Part shown: positions 1 through 6,097 of the stretch, one piece after another
How the letters are laid out: each line of letters opens with the position of its first letter
How positions within the stretch are numbered: the first letter of the stretch is position 1
Assembly: GCA_001438985.1 (NCBI GenBank)
Contig: LIAZ01000075.1
Coordinates: 1-6,308 of the forward strand
Length of the DNA: 6,308 nucleotides
Reading direction: 5' to 3'
Origin: Acidimicrobium sp. BACL17 MAG-120823-bin42
GTDB lineage: Bacteria; Actinomycetota; Acidimicrobiia; Acidimicrobiales; Ilumatobacteraceae
Position numbers and translations under genes: made by a program
Notes under the pieces: generated by a model
Database searches by the model: none
The model's input: only the letters and a program-made list of their open reading frames with translations
What the model was told of the DNA's origin: nothing

Positions 1-802
1 CATTCCATGTATCAGCAAAAGTCTCGAACATTCTCACCGTGAGCAATTTGCTTCCGTCGAGCATGGCGACACGCCACCCCATTGCAGCCACTAAACGCAC
101 AAGTGCAACGTCTTCAATTGTTTCGCCTCTTACGTGCGTGAATACATCATGATCAATGGCGTCCCGGCGCAACATGGCCATGCACTGACCGTTAGCAAGC
201 TGTGAGTCCGAATCAATATTGCCCTTGTAGCCAGATGGCCCATAGCGATACACGAGTGTGGTCAGCATTGCGGGGTGCAACCATTGCGCCCCCTTGCTCG
301 GGCAATCAAACCGGACACCAACCGAGACAAACCTCAAGTCGTCATGCTGTGCGCGTTGCACAATTGCTTGCGCCAGTAGTGGGTGCGCAACTGCATCCGC
401 GTCGAGAGTGACCACCCACTCACTAGTTGCAGCCTGAACCCCTTGATGTAACGCCCAAGCCTTCCCCACCCAACCGTTTGGAAGGGGCTTACCACTCAAT
501 ACTGTGGCCCCTAAGCGGGATGCAACAGCGGCAGTTTCATCGCTTGATTCATCATCCACCACAATTACTTCTTGTACACCTGGCGCACCAACAATGGCCT
601 CTAAGCACGCTCGGATTCGATTCGCCTCGTTGCGCGCAGGGATAATCACGCTGATTGTGGGGATGGGCATTGCATGGTCTGTTTCGCTACCGAGCGGCGC
701 GGCAAGTCGTGCAGCGCGAACAATGCGCAGTATTGCCCAGCAACCAGCAACCAATTGCAGAATGGACCACCAATTGAGTACTGACGATGCACCAAGAAAC
801 AC
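1..802 (-). CDS. Family 2 glycosyltransferase, CrtQ/HpnB-like, C-terminus cut by window edge
   Basis: Inverting family 2 glycosyltransferase, probably membrane-attached and acting on a lipid acceptor. 267 residues are visible. Residues 8-28 are a Trp-rich hydrophobic segment followed by a basic stretch, consistent with an N-terminal membrane anchor facing the cytoplasm. The GT-A fold starts at residue 49 (TISVIIPARNEA). VVDDESSDE (81-89) is the nucleotide-sugar site and LDADA (133-137) the metal-binding DxD. The W-V-G-K-x-W motif (111-116), the NGQCMAMRR-like segment (204-213) and E230-D231 of IEDVAL are typical of the CrtQ/HpnB-like subgroup linked to carotenoid or hopanoid glycosylation, so the acceptor may be an isoprenoid lipid; this is inference. 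The start is the GTG at 802, the first start codon after an in-frame TAG; Shine-Dalgarno support is weak. An ATG at 670 would remove the anchor. It diverges from the glycerate kinase with 23 bp between starts. Confidence 0.88.
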   Translation of the reverse strand, partial: MFLGASSVLNWWSILQLVAGCWAILRIVRAARLAAPLGSETDHAMPIPTISVIIPARNEANRIRACLEAIVGAPGVQEVIVVDDESSDETAAVASRLGATVLSGKPLPNGWVGKAWALHQGVQAATSEWVVTLDADAVAHPLLAQAIVQRAQHDDLRFVSVGVRFDCPSKGAQWLHPAMLTTLVYRYGPSGYKGNIDSDSQLANGQCMAMLRRDAIDHDVFTHVRGETIEDVALVRLVAAMGWRVAMLDGSKLLTVRMFETFADTWN

Positions 803-825
803 AGCGGCAACCTAGCCTGTCAACC

Positions 826-1824
826 ATGCGTGTGCTCGCAGCAGTTGACAAATTTCGCGGAACTGCCACCGCTGCGCAAGTTGCCGCCGCAATTGGCCAC
901 GCCTGTTGGGATCTTGGCCACGAATGCATCGAGACCCCAATCGGTGACGGTGGCGAAGGAACGCTTGACGTACTTGGTGGCGCCAATCGCACCACCCGCG
1001 TAACCAACCCACTTGGCAAACCGGTGGACGCTCAATGGCGTTTCGTACGCGACACCGCAATCATTGAAATGGCCCGCGCTTCCGGCCTCACACTGGTTGG
1101 CGGTGCAGCCAAAAACGATGTCATTGCCGCATCAACAGTTGGAACGGGAGAACTCATAGATTCGGCCCTCAACGACGGCGCCAAAAAGATCATCGTTTGT
1201 GTCGGGGGCTCGGCAACCGTAGACGGAGGGCTTGGTGCAATCAAGGCAATCAAGTCTCCAGCCCGATTGCGCGGCATCGAGTTTCTCGTGGCGTGCGATG
1301 TACAAACTTCGTTCACTGACGCGGCAAAATTATTTGGGGCACAAAAAGGAGCAACGCCTGCGCAGATCGAGTTCCTCACTGCGCGGCTCCATAAATTGCA
1401 GCAGCAATATCTTGATGACTACGGCGTTGATGTATCCAACATTGAAGGCGCCGGTGCTGCTGGTGGTCTTGCTGGCGGTTTGGCCGCACTCGGCGCGTCG
1501 CTCGTGCCCGGATTCGACATCGTTGCCGACGAAGTCGGACTGCACGAACTCATTGCATCAAGTGATTACGTCATCACAGGTGAGGGATATTTAGACAACG
1601 AAAGCTTCGAGGGAAAAGTTGTCGGTGGGGTTCAACGGTTGGCGCAGCAGTTCGGTAAACCCGTTTCGGTAATTTGTGGCGATGCGGATGCCGAGGTGCG
1701 CCAAAGAATTGATGCGGTCACCTTGATCGAAATGTATGGAGAGCGCCAAGCGTTTGATCAAACGCTCACCAGTATCGAAAGTGCAGCGCGCGAACTTCTT
1801 CAGAAGTGCACTGCAAAAAAATAG
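826..1824 (+). CDS. glxK: Glycerate kinase (GlxK/GarK family), compact form
   Basis: ATP-dependent kinase that phosphorylates D-glycerate to a phosphoglycerate, feeding glyoxylate or serine breakdown into glycolysis; cytoplasmic. The 332-residue product begins MRVLAAVDKFRGT, the usual N-terminus of this family, so I chose the ATG at 826. An in-frame ATG at 787 would add 13 polar residues and run into the opposing gene. Family motifs seen: PIGDGGEGT (38-46), VGGSATVDGG (126-135), AAKLFGAQKGAT (166-177), GAGAAGGLAGG (208-218) and ITGEGYLDNESFEGK (250-264). Most relatives have about 370-380 residues. This one lacks roughly 35-40 residues between GGLGAIKAI (134-142) and the ACDV motif (156-159), where others carry a longer helix and loop region. 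There is no Shine-Dalgarno sequence before the start, so the message may be leaderless or weakly initiated. It converges on the LytR_C gene with one base between stop codons. Confidence 0.92.
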   Translation: MRVLAAVDKFRGTATAAQVAAAIGHACWDLGHECIETPIGDGGEGTLDVLGGANRTTRVTNPLGKPVDAQWRFVRDTAIIEMARASGLTLVGGAAKNDVIAASTVGTGELIDSALNDGAKKIIVCVGGSATVDGGLGAIKAIKSPARLRGIEFLVACDVQTSFTDAAKLFGAQKGATPAQIEFLTARLHKLQQQYLDDYGVDVSNIEGAGAAGGLAGGLAALGASLVPGFDIVADEVGLHELIASSDYVITGEGYLDNESFEGKVVGGVQRLAQQFGKPVSVICGDADAEVRQRIDAVTLIEMYGERQAFDQTLTSIESAARELLQKCTAKK

Positions 1825-1825
1825 A

Positions 1826-2428
1826 TCAGCCTGGTGGCAACGTTGTTTCTGTTGCGACCGGAATGGTTGGTGGTGGGGTTGCAAGAGGCTTGCCAGCCAA
1901 ATCAGTACCCAGCAAGATCAACACGCTTGCTTCGCCAAGCTTGCCTGTTTCGATTGGGATCGGAGCAGGCATCGCAGCAGTCGCTACTCCACCCAGTTGT
2001 TCGGCAACCTGAGCAGCCTGGACATCAAATCCTGGCAAGAAATAGACGACTGTTGCGGTTTGCTTCGGTGTTACTTCACTCGAGTTCTTTGCCGGCTGCA
2101 CGATAAAACCACGACCTTGCAACTCGGTGGTCATAGCGCCGGCACTTCCCGCCACCTTTGAGGCGTTTGCAATCTGCACCTTAAAGGCGGTGAGCGGAAC
2201 GGTTACTACAACAGTTGTCTCCACCGGAATGGTGTCGGTAACGATGGCCTCGTCGGTTGCCTGATCTGGTGTGGCCGTAGAGCCGCCGCCACTATCACTA
2301 CGGATGTCGCGCAAGATCAGAAACCCGAGGAGCACAGCGACTGCCGCAACAACGATGGACATGGTGGAATTGAGATTGCTACCGCGAGAAACAGGGCCGC
2401 GGCTTGGACGACGTTGTTCTTGATTCAT
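1826..2428 (-). CDS. Membrane-anchored LytR C-terminal-domain (LytR_C) protein
   Basis: 200-residue protein with no known enzymatic activity. Residues 1-22 are polar and basic (four Arg before residue 16). Residues 24-39 (IVVAAVAVLLGFLILR) form one transmembrane helix, implying cytoplasmic N-terminus and outside C-terminus. A Gly/Ser/Thr-rich linker follows (43-75). Residues 82-177 fit the LytR_C domain: FKVQIANASKVAGSAG (82-97), GRGFIV (105-110), TVVYFLPGF (126-134) and ASVLILLGTDL (167-177). The LytR-CpsA-Psr catalytic domain, which attaches glycopolymers to peptidoglycan, is absent, so this is a stand-alone LytR_C protein of the kind common in actinobacteria. A role at the cell envelope is inferred. 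The tail is Pro/Thr-rich. The ATG at 2428 is preferred, with AGAAGG about 13 bases upstream; an in-frame GTG at 2455 would add 9 residues. It lies downstream of the tRNA gene on the same strand. Confidence 0.82.
   Translation of the reverse strand: MNQEQRRPSRGPVSRGSNLNSTMSIVVAAVAVLLGFLILRDIRSDSGGGSTATPDQATDEAIVTDTIPVETTVVVTVPLTAFKVQIANASKVAGSAGAMTTELQGRGFIVQPAKNSSEVTPKQTATVVYFLPGFDVQAAQVAEQLGGVATAAMPAPIPIETGKLGEASVLILLGTDLAGKPLATPPPTIPVATETTLPPG
1831..1861 (+). terminator. Inverted repeat just after glycerate kinase, possible terminator
   Basis: The arm GGTGGCAAC (1833-1841) pairs with GTTGCGACC (1851-1859) with one G-G mismatch across a 9-base loop. A wobble pair (1832/1860) and a C-G pair (1831/1861) extend the stem outward. 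It starts 7 bases after the glycerate kinase stop. There is no strong T-run after it, so it would be an imperfect intrinsic terminator. It lies inside the last codons of the opposing LytR_C gene, so codon constraint or chance could also explain it. Confidence 0.3.
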
Positions 2429-2482
2429 AGAACTACCGTACCTTCTGCACAACACCTGAAAATGTCATGCCCACAAAATCAG

Positions 2483-2554
2483 AGCCGGGTGTGGGGATTG
2501 AACCCACGACCTACCGCTTACAAGGCGGTTGCTCTACCACTGAGCTAACCCGGC
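2483..2554 (-). tRNA. tRNA-Thr (anticodon TGT)
   Basis: Read on the minus strand, a complete 72-base cloverleaf is present. The acceptor stem is GCCGGGT/ACCCGGC. The D stem is GCTC/GAGC with loop AGTGGTA. The anticodon stem is ACCGC/GCGGT with 7-base loop CTTGTAA, placing TGT at positions 34-36. The variable region is AGGTC. The T stem is GTGGG/CCCAC with loop TTCAATC, and the discriminator base is T. All stems pair perfectly. The anticodon UGU reads the threonine codon ACA and possibly ACG by wobble. CCA is not encoded, so it must be added after transcription. The gene lies 66 bases downstream of rlmB on the same strand and may be cotranscribed with it; no convincing promoter is visible in that gap. 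Confidence 0.97.
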
Positions 2555-2620
2555 CAAACCTTCTTCACTAAGCGCCTCAATGATACGGCGCAAACTCGCT
2601 TCCGAGGGAACCGAATTGTT

Positions 2621-3583
2621 CTATTTCAAGGAGCGTAAACGGACGACTTCATAGGTTGCCAACGCCGCCGCCACAGAAACGTTGAGCGAAGATAATGCGC
2701 CCAACATTGGAATATTGACCAATACATCGCAGCGTTCCCGCACCAGACGCGACAGGCCAGGGCCTTCTGCTCCAAGCACCAAACAAATGGATTCGTCGCC
2801 GAGTGAGCCCAATTCAAAAATGCTCTTATCGGCAGCGTCGTGCAAGCCAACAATCCACACTCCCGCGTCTTTCATTTGTTGCAACGCAGTCGGCAGCCCA
2901 CCAACAACACACATCGGTACGTATTCAGCAGCACCTGCGGCCGACTTGGCAGCCGTCGGCGTAATGTGCACGGCTCGGTGACGAGGCAAAATCACGCCGT
3001 CAACTCCGGCACCATCGCACGATCGCAAGATCGCTCCGAGGTTGCCAGGGTCTGTTACTCCATCCACAGCAATCAAGAGCTTCGGCTTCTTCGAGGCTAG
3101 ATCTCCAATGAGATAGGCCAAGTCGACATCTGGAATAGGTGCTGCCATCGCCAGCACACCTTGCGGGGCTTCGCTTCGTGCCTCGCGCTCAATTTCTTTT
3201 CGAGCAACACGACGAACAGGAACTCGCTGATCATTTGCCAACTCGATGATGTCGTTGATTACTTCGTTGTCGTCGATGTCATTTGAAATCCAAACTTCGA
3301 ATGCGCGGCGCTTCCGCGCGATTAACAACTCGCGAACGGCTTGCCTGCCTTCAATCTGTGCACCGCCCAAGCCGTGCTGATCTGGTCGTGGTGCACGAGG
3401 GCTATGCGCATCTCGCACAGCCGCAGGGCGCTTTGGTCGATCCTTGAGTGATTGTCTTGGTGCCTGCTTCGCACTGCGAGGCGCACCTGGTTTAGCACCG
3501 CGAGGTGCTCCTGTTTTTGCACCTAAACGTTTTGTGCCGCTGGAGTTTTTTCCTCGACCCGAACCTGAACTGCGTGGCTTCAT
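2621..3583 (-). CDS. rlmB: 23S rRNA (guanosine-2'-O-)-methyltransferase, RlmB/TrmH (SpoU) family
   Basis: SAM-dependent 2'-O-ribose methyltransferase. E. coli RlmB modifies G2251 in the peptidyl-transferase region of 23S rRNA; the same target is likely here, but other SpoU members modify other RNAs. The 320-residue protein starts with about 70 disordered basic residues rich in Gly, Ala, Pro, Lys and Arg with repeated GAP-R/K units, probably binding RNA. The substrate-binding domain begins at IEGRQAVRELL (77-87). The SPOUT trefoil-knot domain carries motif 1 DGVTDPGNLGAILRSC (174-189, catalytic Arg187), motif 2 LVLGAEGPGLSRLVRERCD (268-286) and motif 3 IPMLGALSSLNVSVAAALA (291-309), which bind SAM and build the dimer. 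Its ATG overlaps the ispF stop (ATGA, 4-base overlap), with GGAAG 5 bases upstream, implying translational coupling. In Mycobacterium cysS separates ispF and rlmB; here it is absent. Confidence 0.93.
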   Translation of the reverse strand: MKPRSSGSGRGKNSSGTKRLGAKTGAPRGAKPGAPRSAKQAPRQSLKDRPKRPAAVRDAHSPRAPRPDQHGLGGAQIEGRQAVRELLIARKRRAFEVWISNDIDDNEVINDIIELANDQRVPVRRVARKEIEREARSEAPQGVLAMAAPIPDVDLAYLIGDLASKKPKLLIAVDGVTDPGNLGAILRSCDGAGVDGVILPRHRAVHITPTAAKSAAGAAEYVPMCVVGGLPTALQQMKDAGVWIVGLHDAADKSIFELGSLGDESICLVLGAEGPGLSRLVRERCDVLVNIPMLGALSSLNVSVAAALATYEVVRLRSLK

Positions 3584-4071
3584 GAAATCTTCCGTTCGAT
3601 AACGGCGACTGCCCAGCAGGCAATGCCTTCTTCGCGACCAAGCGCACCCAAGCCTTCGGCCCGACGCCCCTTCACCGACACTGGCGCACCTGCGGCCTTG
3701 CTTAAGTTTTGTTGCATTGCATCACGGTGTGGGGCAAGCTTCGGTCGTTCGCACACAACGGAGCAATCGACATTGCCAATCTCGTAACCAGCCTCGCCCA
3801 ACATTGCGGCAACCTTCTCCAGCAACTTCAATGAGTCAACATTTTTCCATTGCGGTTCGGTGTCAGGAAAGTGTTGCCCAATATCGCCAAGACCAGCGGC
3901 GCCCAACAGGGCGTCGGCCACTGCATGTGCAATGACATCAGCATCGCTGTGCCCGACAAGCGCAGGCTCGCCTGCGAACGTGACGCCACCAAGTATCAAC
4001 ACGCGGTCCGACGGCCCATCGACAAATCGATGGATGTCAAAACCTTGGCCTACACGCGTCTGTACCGTCAT
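3580..4071 (-). CDS. ispF: 2-C-methyl-D-erythritol 2,4-cyclodiphosphate synthase (IspF)
   Basis: Catalyses the fifth step of the MEP isoprenoid pathway, converting CDP-methylerythritol 2-phosphate to methylerythritol cyclodiphosphate with release of CMP; a cytoplasmic homotrimer. The 163-residue length is normal. The zinc ligands correspond to Asp12 and His14 in GQGFDIHRF (9-16) and His49 in GHSDADVIAHAVADALLGA (40-58). GDIGQHFPDTEPQWK (62-76) and NVDCSVVCERPKLAPH (99-114) are typical substrate and CDP-binding loops. The loop that usually reads Ala-Thr-Thr-Thr/Asn-Glu reads VKGRRAEGLGALGREEGIAC (133-152), so the usual threonines are replaced. All other signature residues are present, so I expect an active enzyme. 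It follows ispD after 16 bases, with AAAGG 11 bases before the ATG, and overlaps rlmB by 4 bases. Confidence 0.95.
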   Translation of the reverse strand: MTVQTRVGQGFDIHRFVDGPSDRVLILGGVTFAGEPALVGHSDADVIAHAVADALLGAAGLGDIGQHFPDTEPQWKNVDSLKLLEKVAAMLGEAGYEIGNVDCSVVCERPKLAPHRDAMQQNLSKAAGAPVSVKGRRAEGLGALGREEGIACWAVAVIERKIS

Positions 4072-4087
4072 TGTTTGTTCTACCTTT

Positions 4088-4738
4088 TCACACTTCGGTT
4101 CGCGCGGTGGCGCGAGCCCATTCCAAATCCTCGGGTGCCGTTAGTTTGCGGTTCAGCATTTCGCCAGCCACGACAACCACTTTCCTACCTAACACCTCTA
4201 AGAGTGTCGCATCATCTGTTCCTTCAGGCGATGATGCATGTGCTGTGCGCAACACACTTGCGCGAAATGCTTGTGGTGTTTGCACTGCCACAAGTGACGA
4301 CCGGTCGGGTGTATGCACCACCACGTTGCTGGCATCAACTTGCTTAATTGTGTCCGTGACAGCCAGCGCCGGCACTGCGCCATCAGCACCAAGATGCACT
4401 TGAGCAATTACTTCCATATATAGATGTTCGGTTGCAAAAGGACGTGCAGCATCATGCACACAAATAACGGTTGCTTCTGGGGGAACTGCGGCCAAACCAC
4501 GGCGCACCGATTCGCTGCGGGTTGCCCCACCAATCACGCCACCTTCGCGTTCTGCTTCGGCTTCGGGCAGCACCACGACCACTCCCGAACTTACGCCCCG
4601 CGCCGTTTCTACCGACCAGTCAAGAACTCGCCGATCGCCAAGCATCGCAAACTGTTTTGGCCCACCAAATCGAGCCCCAGTGCCCGCCGCGACCACGATT
4701 GTCCAAACAATCTCGTTCGCTGCGGTTGTCACGCTCAT
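4088..4738 (-). CDS. ispD: 2-C-methyl-D-erythritol 4-phosphate cytidylyltransferase (IspD)
   Basis: Catalyses the third MEP-pathway step, joining methylerythritol 4-phosphate and CTP to CDP-methylerythritol with release of pyrophosphate; a cytoplasmic homodimer. The 216-residue protein has the CTP-binding loop VVAAGTGARFGGPKQF (15-30, Arg23 and Lys28). It continues with GGATRSESVRRGL (70-82), VHDAARPF (94-101), TDTIK (128-132) and QTPQAFRASVL (153-163). TDDATLLE (174-181) and NRKLTAPEDLEWA (196-208) follow, where Lys198 corresponds to the conserved active-site Lys of the C-terminal NIKVT motif. It is the first gene of the ispD-ispF-rlmB set. Its ATG is 25 bases from the divergent crp start and has no Shine-Dalgarno sequence, so the leader must be very short or absent. 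IspE, the step between IspD and IspF, is not in the window. Confidence 0.95.
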   Translation of the reverse strand: MSVTTAANEIVWTIVVAAGTGARFGGPKQFAMLGDRRVLDWSVETARGVSSGVVVVLPEAEAEREGGVIGGATRSESVRRGLAAVPPEATVICVHDAARPFATEHLYMEVIAQVHLGADGAVPALAVTDTIKQVDASNVVVHTPDRSSLVAVQTPQAFRASVLRTAHASSPEGTDDATLLEVLGRKVVVVAGEMLNRKLTAPEDLEWARATARTEV

Positions 4739-4763
4739 TTAGGGTAGTACCGTTCTAGTTCGC
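4726..4763 (+). promoter_or_regulatory. Candidate crp promoter in the ispD/crp divergent gap
   Basis: Only 25 bases (4739-4763) separate the two start codons, so promoters for both genes must overlap each other and the coding ends. On the plus strand, TTGTCA (4726-4731) resembles a -35 box. A weak -10, TACCGT (4748-4753), follows after 16 bases, which would put transcription start almost at the crp ATG and give a near-leaderless message. On the minus strand the gap shows only weak -10-like sequence such as TAGAAC. No convincing Crp palindrome is visible. Confidence 0.22.
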
Positions 4764-5429
4764 ATGACACACGAAGAACTACTCTCCCAAACTTCATTTT
4801 TTGCTCAAACACCTCCGGCAGTGCTTTCCGCGCTTGGTGCCCTGGCCCAAACACAAAAGTTGCAACGAGGCGATGTTTTATTCAACGAAGGTGACAGCCC
4901 AGACGCACTATTCGTAGTGCTCAGCGGTCGCATTGCAATTGCCATCGGCAATAAGCCACTCGACAGTCGCGAGAGCATGCTTGCGCTCATGGAAACTGGC
5001 GACTTGTTCGGCGAACTTGGGATGCTCGACAACGGCCCACGCAGCGCGATGGCCCGAGCAATCGAACCCTCTTCAGTACTGCGCATTGCCTACGCACCAA
5101 TTCGCGAGCAAATGTCGCAACACCCAGACATGTTGTGGGGAGTAATCACACTGCTTGCTGCACGCTTGCGCACTATGGACGAAGTATTAGCCGACAGCGT
5201 TTTCCTCGACGTAACTGGCCGCACTGCAAAAAGATTGCTCGAGCTTTCTGGTGGCAGCAACGAATTTGTACTGCCTGTCACCCAGGAAGAACTGGCCGGC
5301 ATGGTTGGAGCCTCGCGAGAGCGCGTCAACAAAGCCATCGCAAGTTTCATTCGCCTAGGTTGGCTCGAGCAACAGGATCGTCATTATCACATCAAGATGC
5401 GCGACCGCATGGAAGTTCGTTCTAGCTAA
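4764..5429 (+). CDS. Crp/Fnr-family transcriptional regulator
   Basis: Dimeric DNA-binding regulator with an N-terminal cyclic-nucleotide-binding domain and C-terminal winged helix; 221 residues, the usual length, and similar in layout to Mycobacterium CRP. The beta-roll spans roughly 11-115, with FNEGDSPDALFVVLSGRI (40-57) and the phosphate-binding cassette DLFGELGMLDNGPRSA (80-95), including Glu84 and Arg93. The dimer helix follows (about 120-147) and leads into FLDVTGR (147-153). The helix-turn-helix is VTQEELAGMVGASRERVNKA (172-191), recognition helix at about SRERVNKAI. The E. coli cAMP contacts Thr127 and Ser128 align to Met138 and Asp139, so the effector may differ or binding may be altered. 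There is no cysteine cluster as in Fnr. The ATG at 4764 lacks a Shine-Dalgarno sequence. Divergence from ispD could allow it to influence that operon; this is speculative. Its 3' end overlaps the hydrolase tail by 8 bases. Confidence 0.93.
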   Translation: MTHEELLSQTSFFAQTPPAVLSALGALAQTQKLQRGDVLFNEGDSPDALFVVLSGRIAIAIGNKPLDSRESMLALMETGDLFGELGMLDNGPRSAMARAIEPSSVLRIAYAPIREQMSQHPDMLWGVITLLAARLRTMDEVLADSVFLDVTGRTAKRLLELSGGSNEFVLPVTQEELAGMVGASRERVNKAIASFIRLGWLEQQDRHYHIKMRDRMEVRSS

Positions 5430-6078
5430 GCAACCAACGATGCGTTCGTGAAAACGCATCAGCCGCATCTTCGGCTCTATGTGCGGGCCGAGCCGAGTCA
5501 TGAGCAAAACCATGCGCAGCTTCCTTGTATTCCACAACTGTTACTCCCGCGTCGCGCAACTCGTCTACTTGCGCAGCCGGCGTATAGGGGTCTTGCGAAC
5601 CAATAATCGCTAGCACTCGGTCGGCGTTACCTGCATTCAAACACGCAATCGGTTCTGCCTGTTTTGGCCCGGCCCAGTCGGAGGGAACGTGAATCATTCC
5701 ATAAAACGATGCGATACGCGCAAATCTTTCATGCTGCGCCGCCTTATGGCAGTACATGCCACCCATGCAGTAACCAATTAAGCCCACTCGCTCCACACTC
5801 AGCGCATCGGCCGCTTGCATCGCATCGCGCATTATGACGTCATCATCCAATTGCGACATTGCCCCAAACCGCTCGGCAACATCATCAGAAAAAGTGCGAC
5901 CAGGAAATGGCTCAAATGCAATCACAGCCATGTTCCACTCTTTGGCAAATCTGGCAACCATCTCTTCGAATAGGGGCCTGAGTCCAAAAATATCGGGGAT
6001 GATTACCAATCCCATGCTTGGATTTGCTGCGGATTGATCAATCTCGGCCGGTGTTCCCGATGGTAAAACAATTCTCAT
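5422..6078 (-). CDS. Dienelactone hydrolase family protein
   Basis: Alpha/beta hydrolase related to carboxymethylenebutenolidase, which opens dienelactones in chloroaromatic breakdown; many family members have other or unknown ester or lactone substrates, so the substrate here is open. The 218-residue product has the oxyanion-region strand VIIPDIFGLRP (25-35), with Asp29 where the classical enzyme has Glu36. The nucleophile elbow is GYCMGG (102-107, Cys104), the acid is Asp163 in IGSQDPYTP (159-167), and the base is His189 in AAHGFAHD (187-194). The triad is therefore Cys-Asp-His as in true dienelactone hydrolases, and a full-length cytoplasmic enzyme is expected (no signal peptide). The ATG at 6078 has a short AAGGG 4-5 bases upstream and an AT-rich TAGATT (6092-6087) that could serve as -10. 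Its last 8 bases overlap the crp stop region tail to tail. Confidence 0.92.
   Translation of the reverse strand: MRIVLPSGTPAEIDQSAANPSMGLVIIPDIFGLRPLFEEMVARFAKEWNMAVIAFEPFPGRTFSDDVAERFGAMSQLDDDVIMRDAMQAADALSVERVGLIGYCMGGMYCHKAAQHERFARIASFYGMIHVPSDWAGPKQAEPIACLNAGNADRVLAIIGSQDPYTPAAQVDELRDAGVTVVEYKEAAHGFAHDSARPAHRAEDAADAFSRTHRWLLS
5439..5460 (+). terminator. Perfect 8-bp inverted repeat after crp, probable terminator hairpin
   Basis: GATGCGTT (5439-5446) and AACGCATC (5453-5460) are exact reverse complements around the 6-base loop CGTGAA, beginning 10 bases after the crp stop. A second small hairpin, AGCCG/CGGCT with a 6-base loop, follows immediately at 5461-5476. There is no T-tract, so termination would be of the non-canonical hairpin type often proposed in actinobacteria. 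Both hairpins sit within the last codons of the opposing hydrolase gene. Confidence 0.42.
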
Positions 6079-6097
6079 AAGCCCTTAATCTACGCAG

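Noticed and set aside
32..42. Palindrome-like CTCACCGTGAG as a Crp operator
   Set aside because: Lies inside the glycosyltransferase coding sequence and has the wrong spacing for a TGTGA-N6-TCACA site.
818..823. A perfect -35 box TTGACA on the minus strand upstream of the glycosyltransferase
   Set aside because: At 16-18 bases spacing there is no acceptable -10, and it would start transcription inside the coding region; probably chance.
787..825. Upstream extension of glycerate kinase to the ATG at 787
   Set aside because: Adds 13 residues unlike the family N-terminus and would overlap the opposing gene; MRVLAAVDKF is the expected start.
2595..2606. Small hairpin CTCG-CTTC-CGAG between rlmB and the tRNA gene as a terminator
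   Set aside because: Only a four-base-pair stem with no T-tract; too weak to call.
3390..3560. The repetitive, basic 5' part of rlmB as a DNA repeat or frameshifted gene
   Set aside because: It is an in-frame Gly/Ala/Pro/Lys/Arg-rich disordered tail, common on actinobacterial RlmB proteins, with no exact DNA repeat unit.
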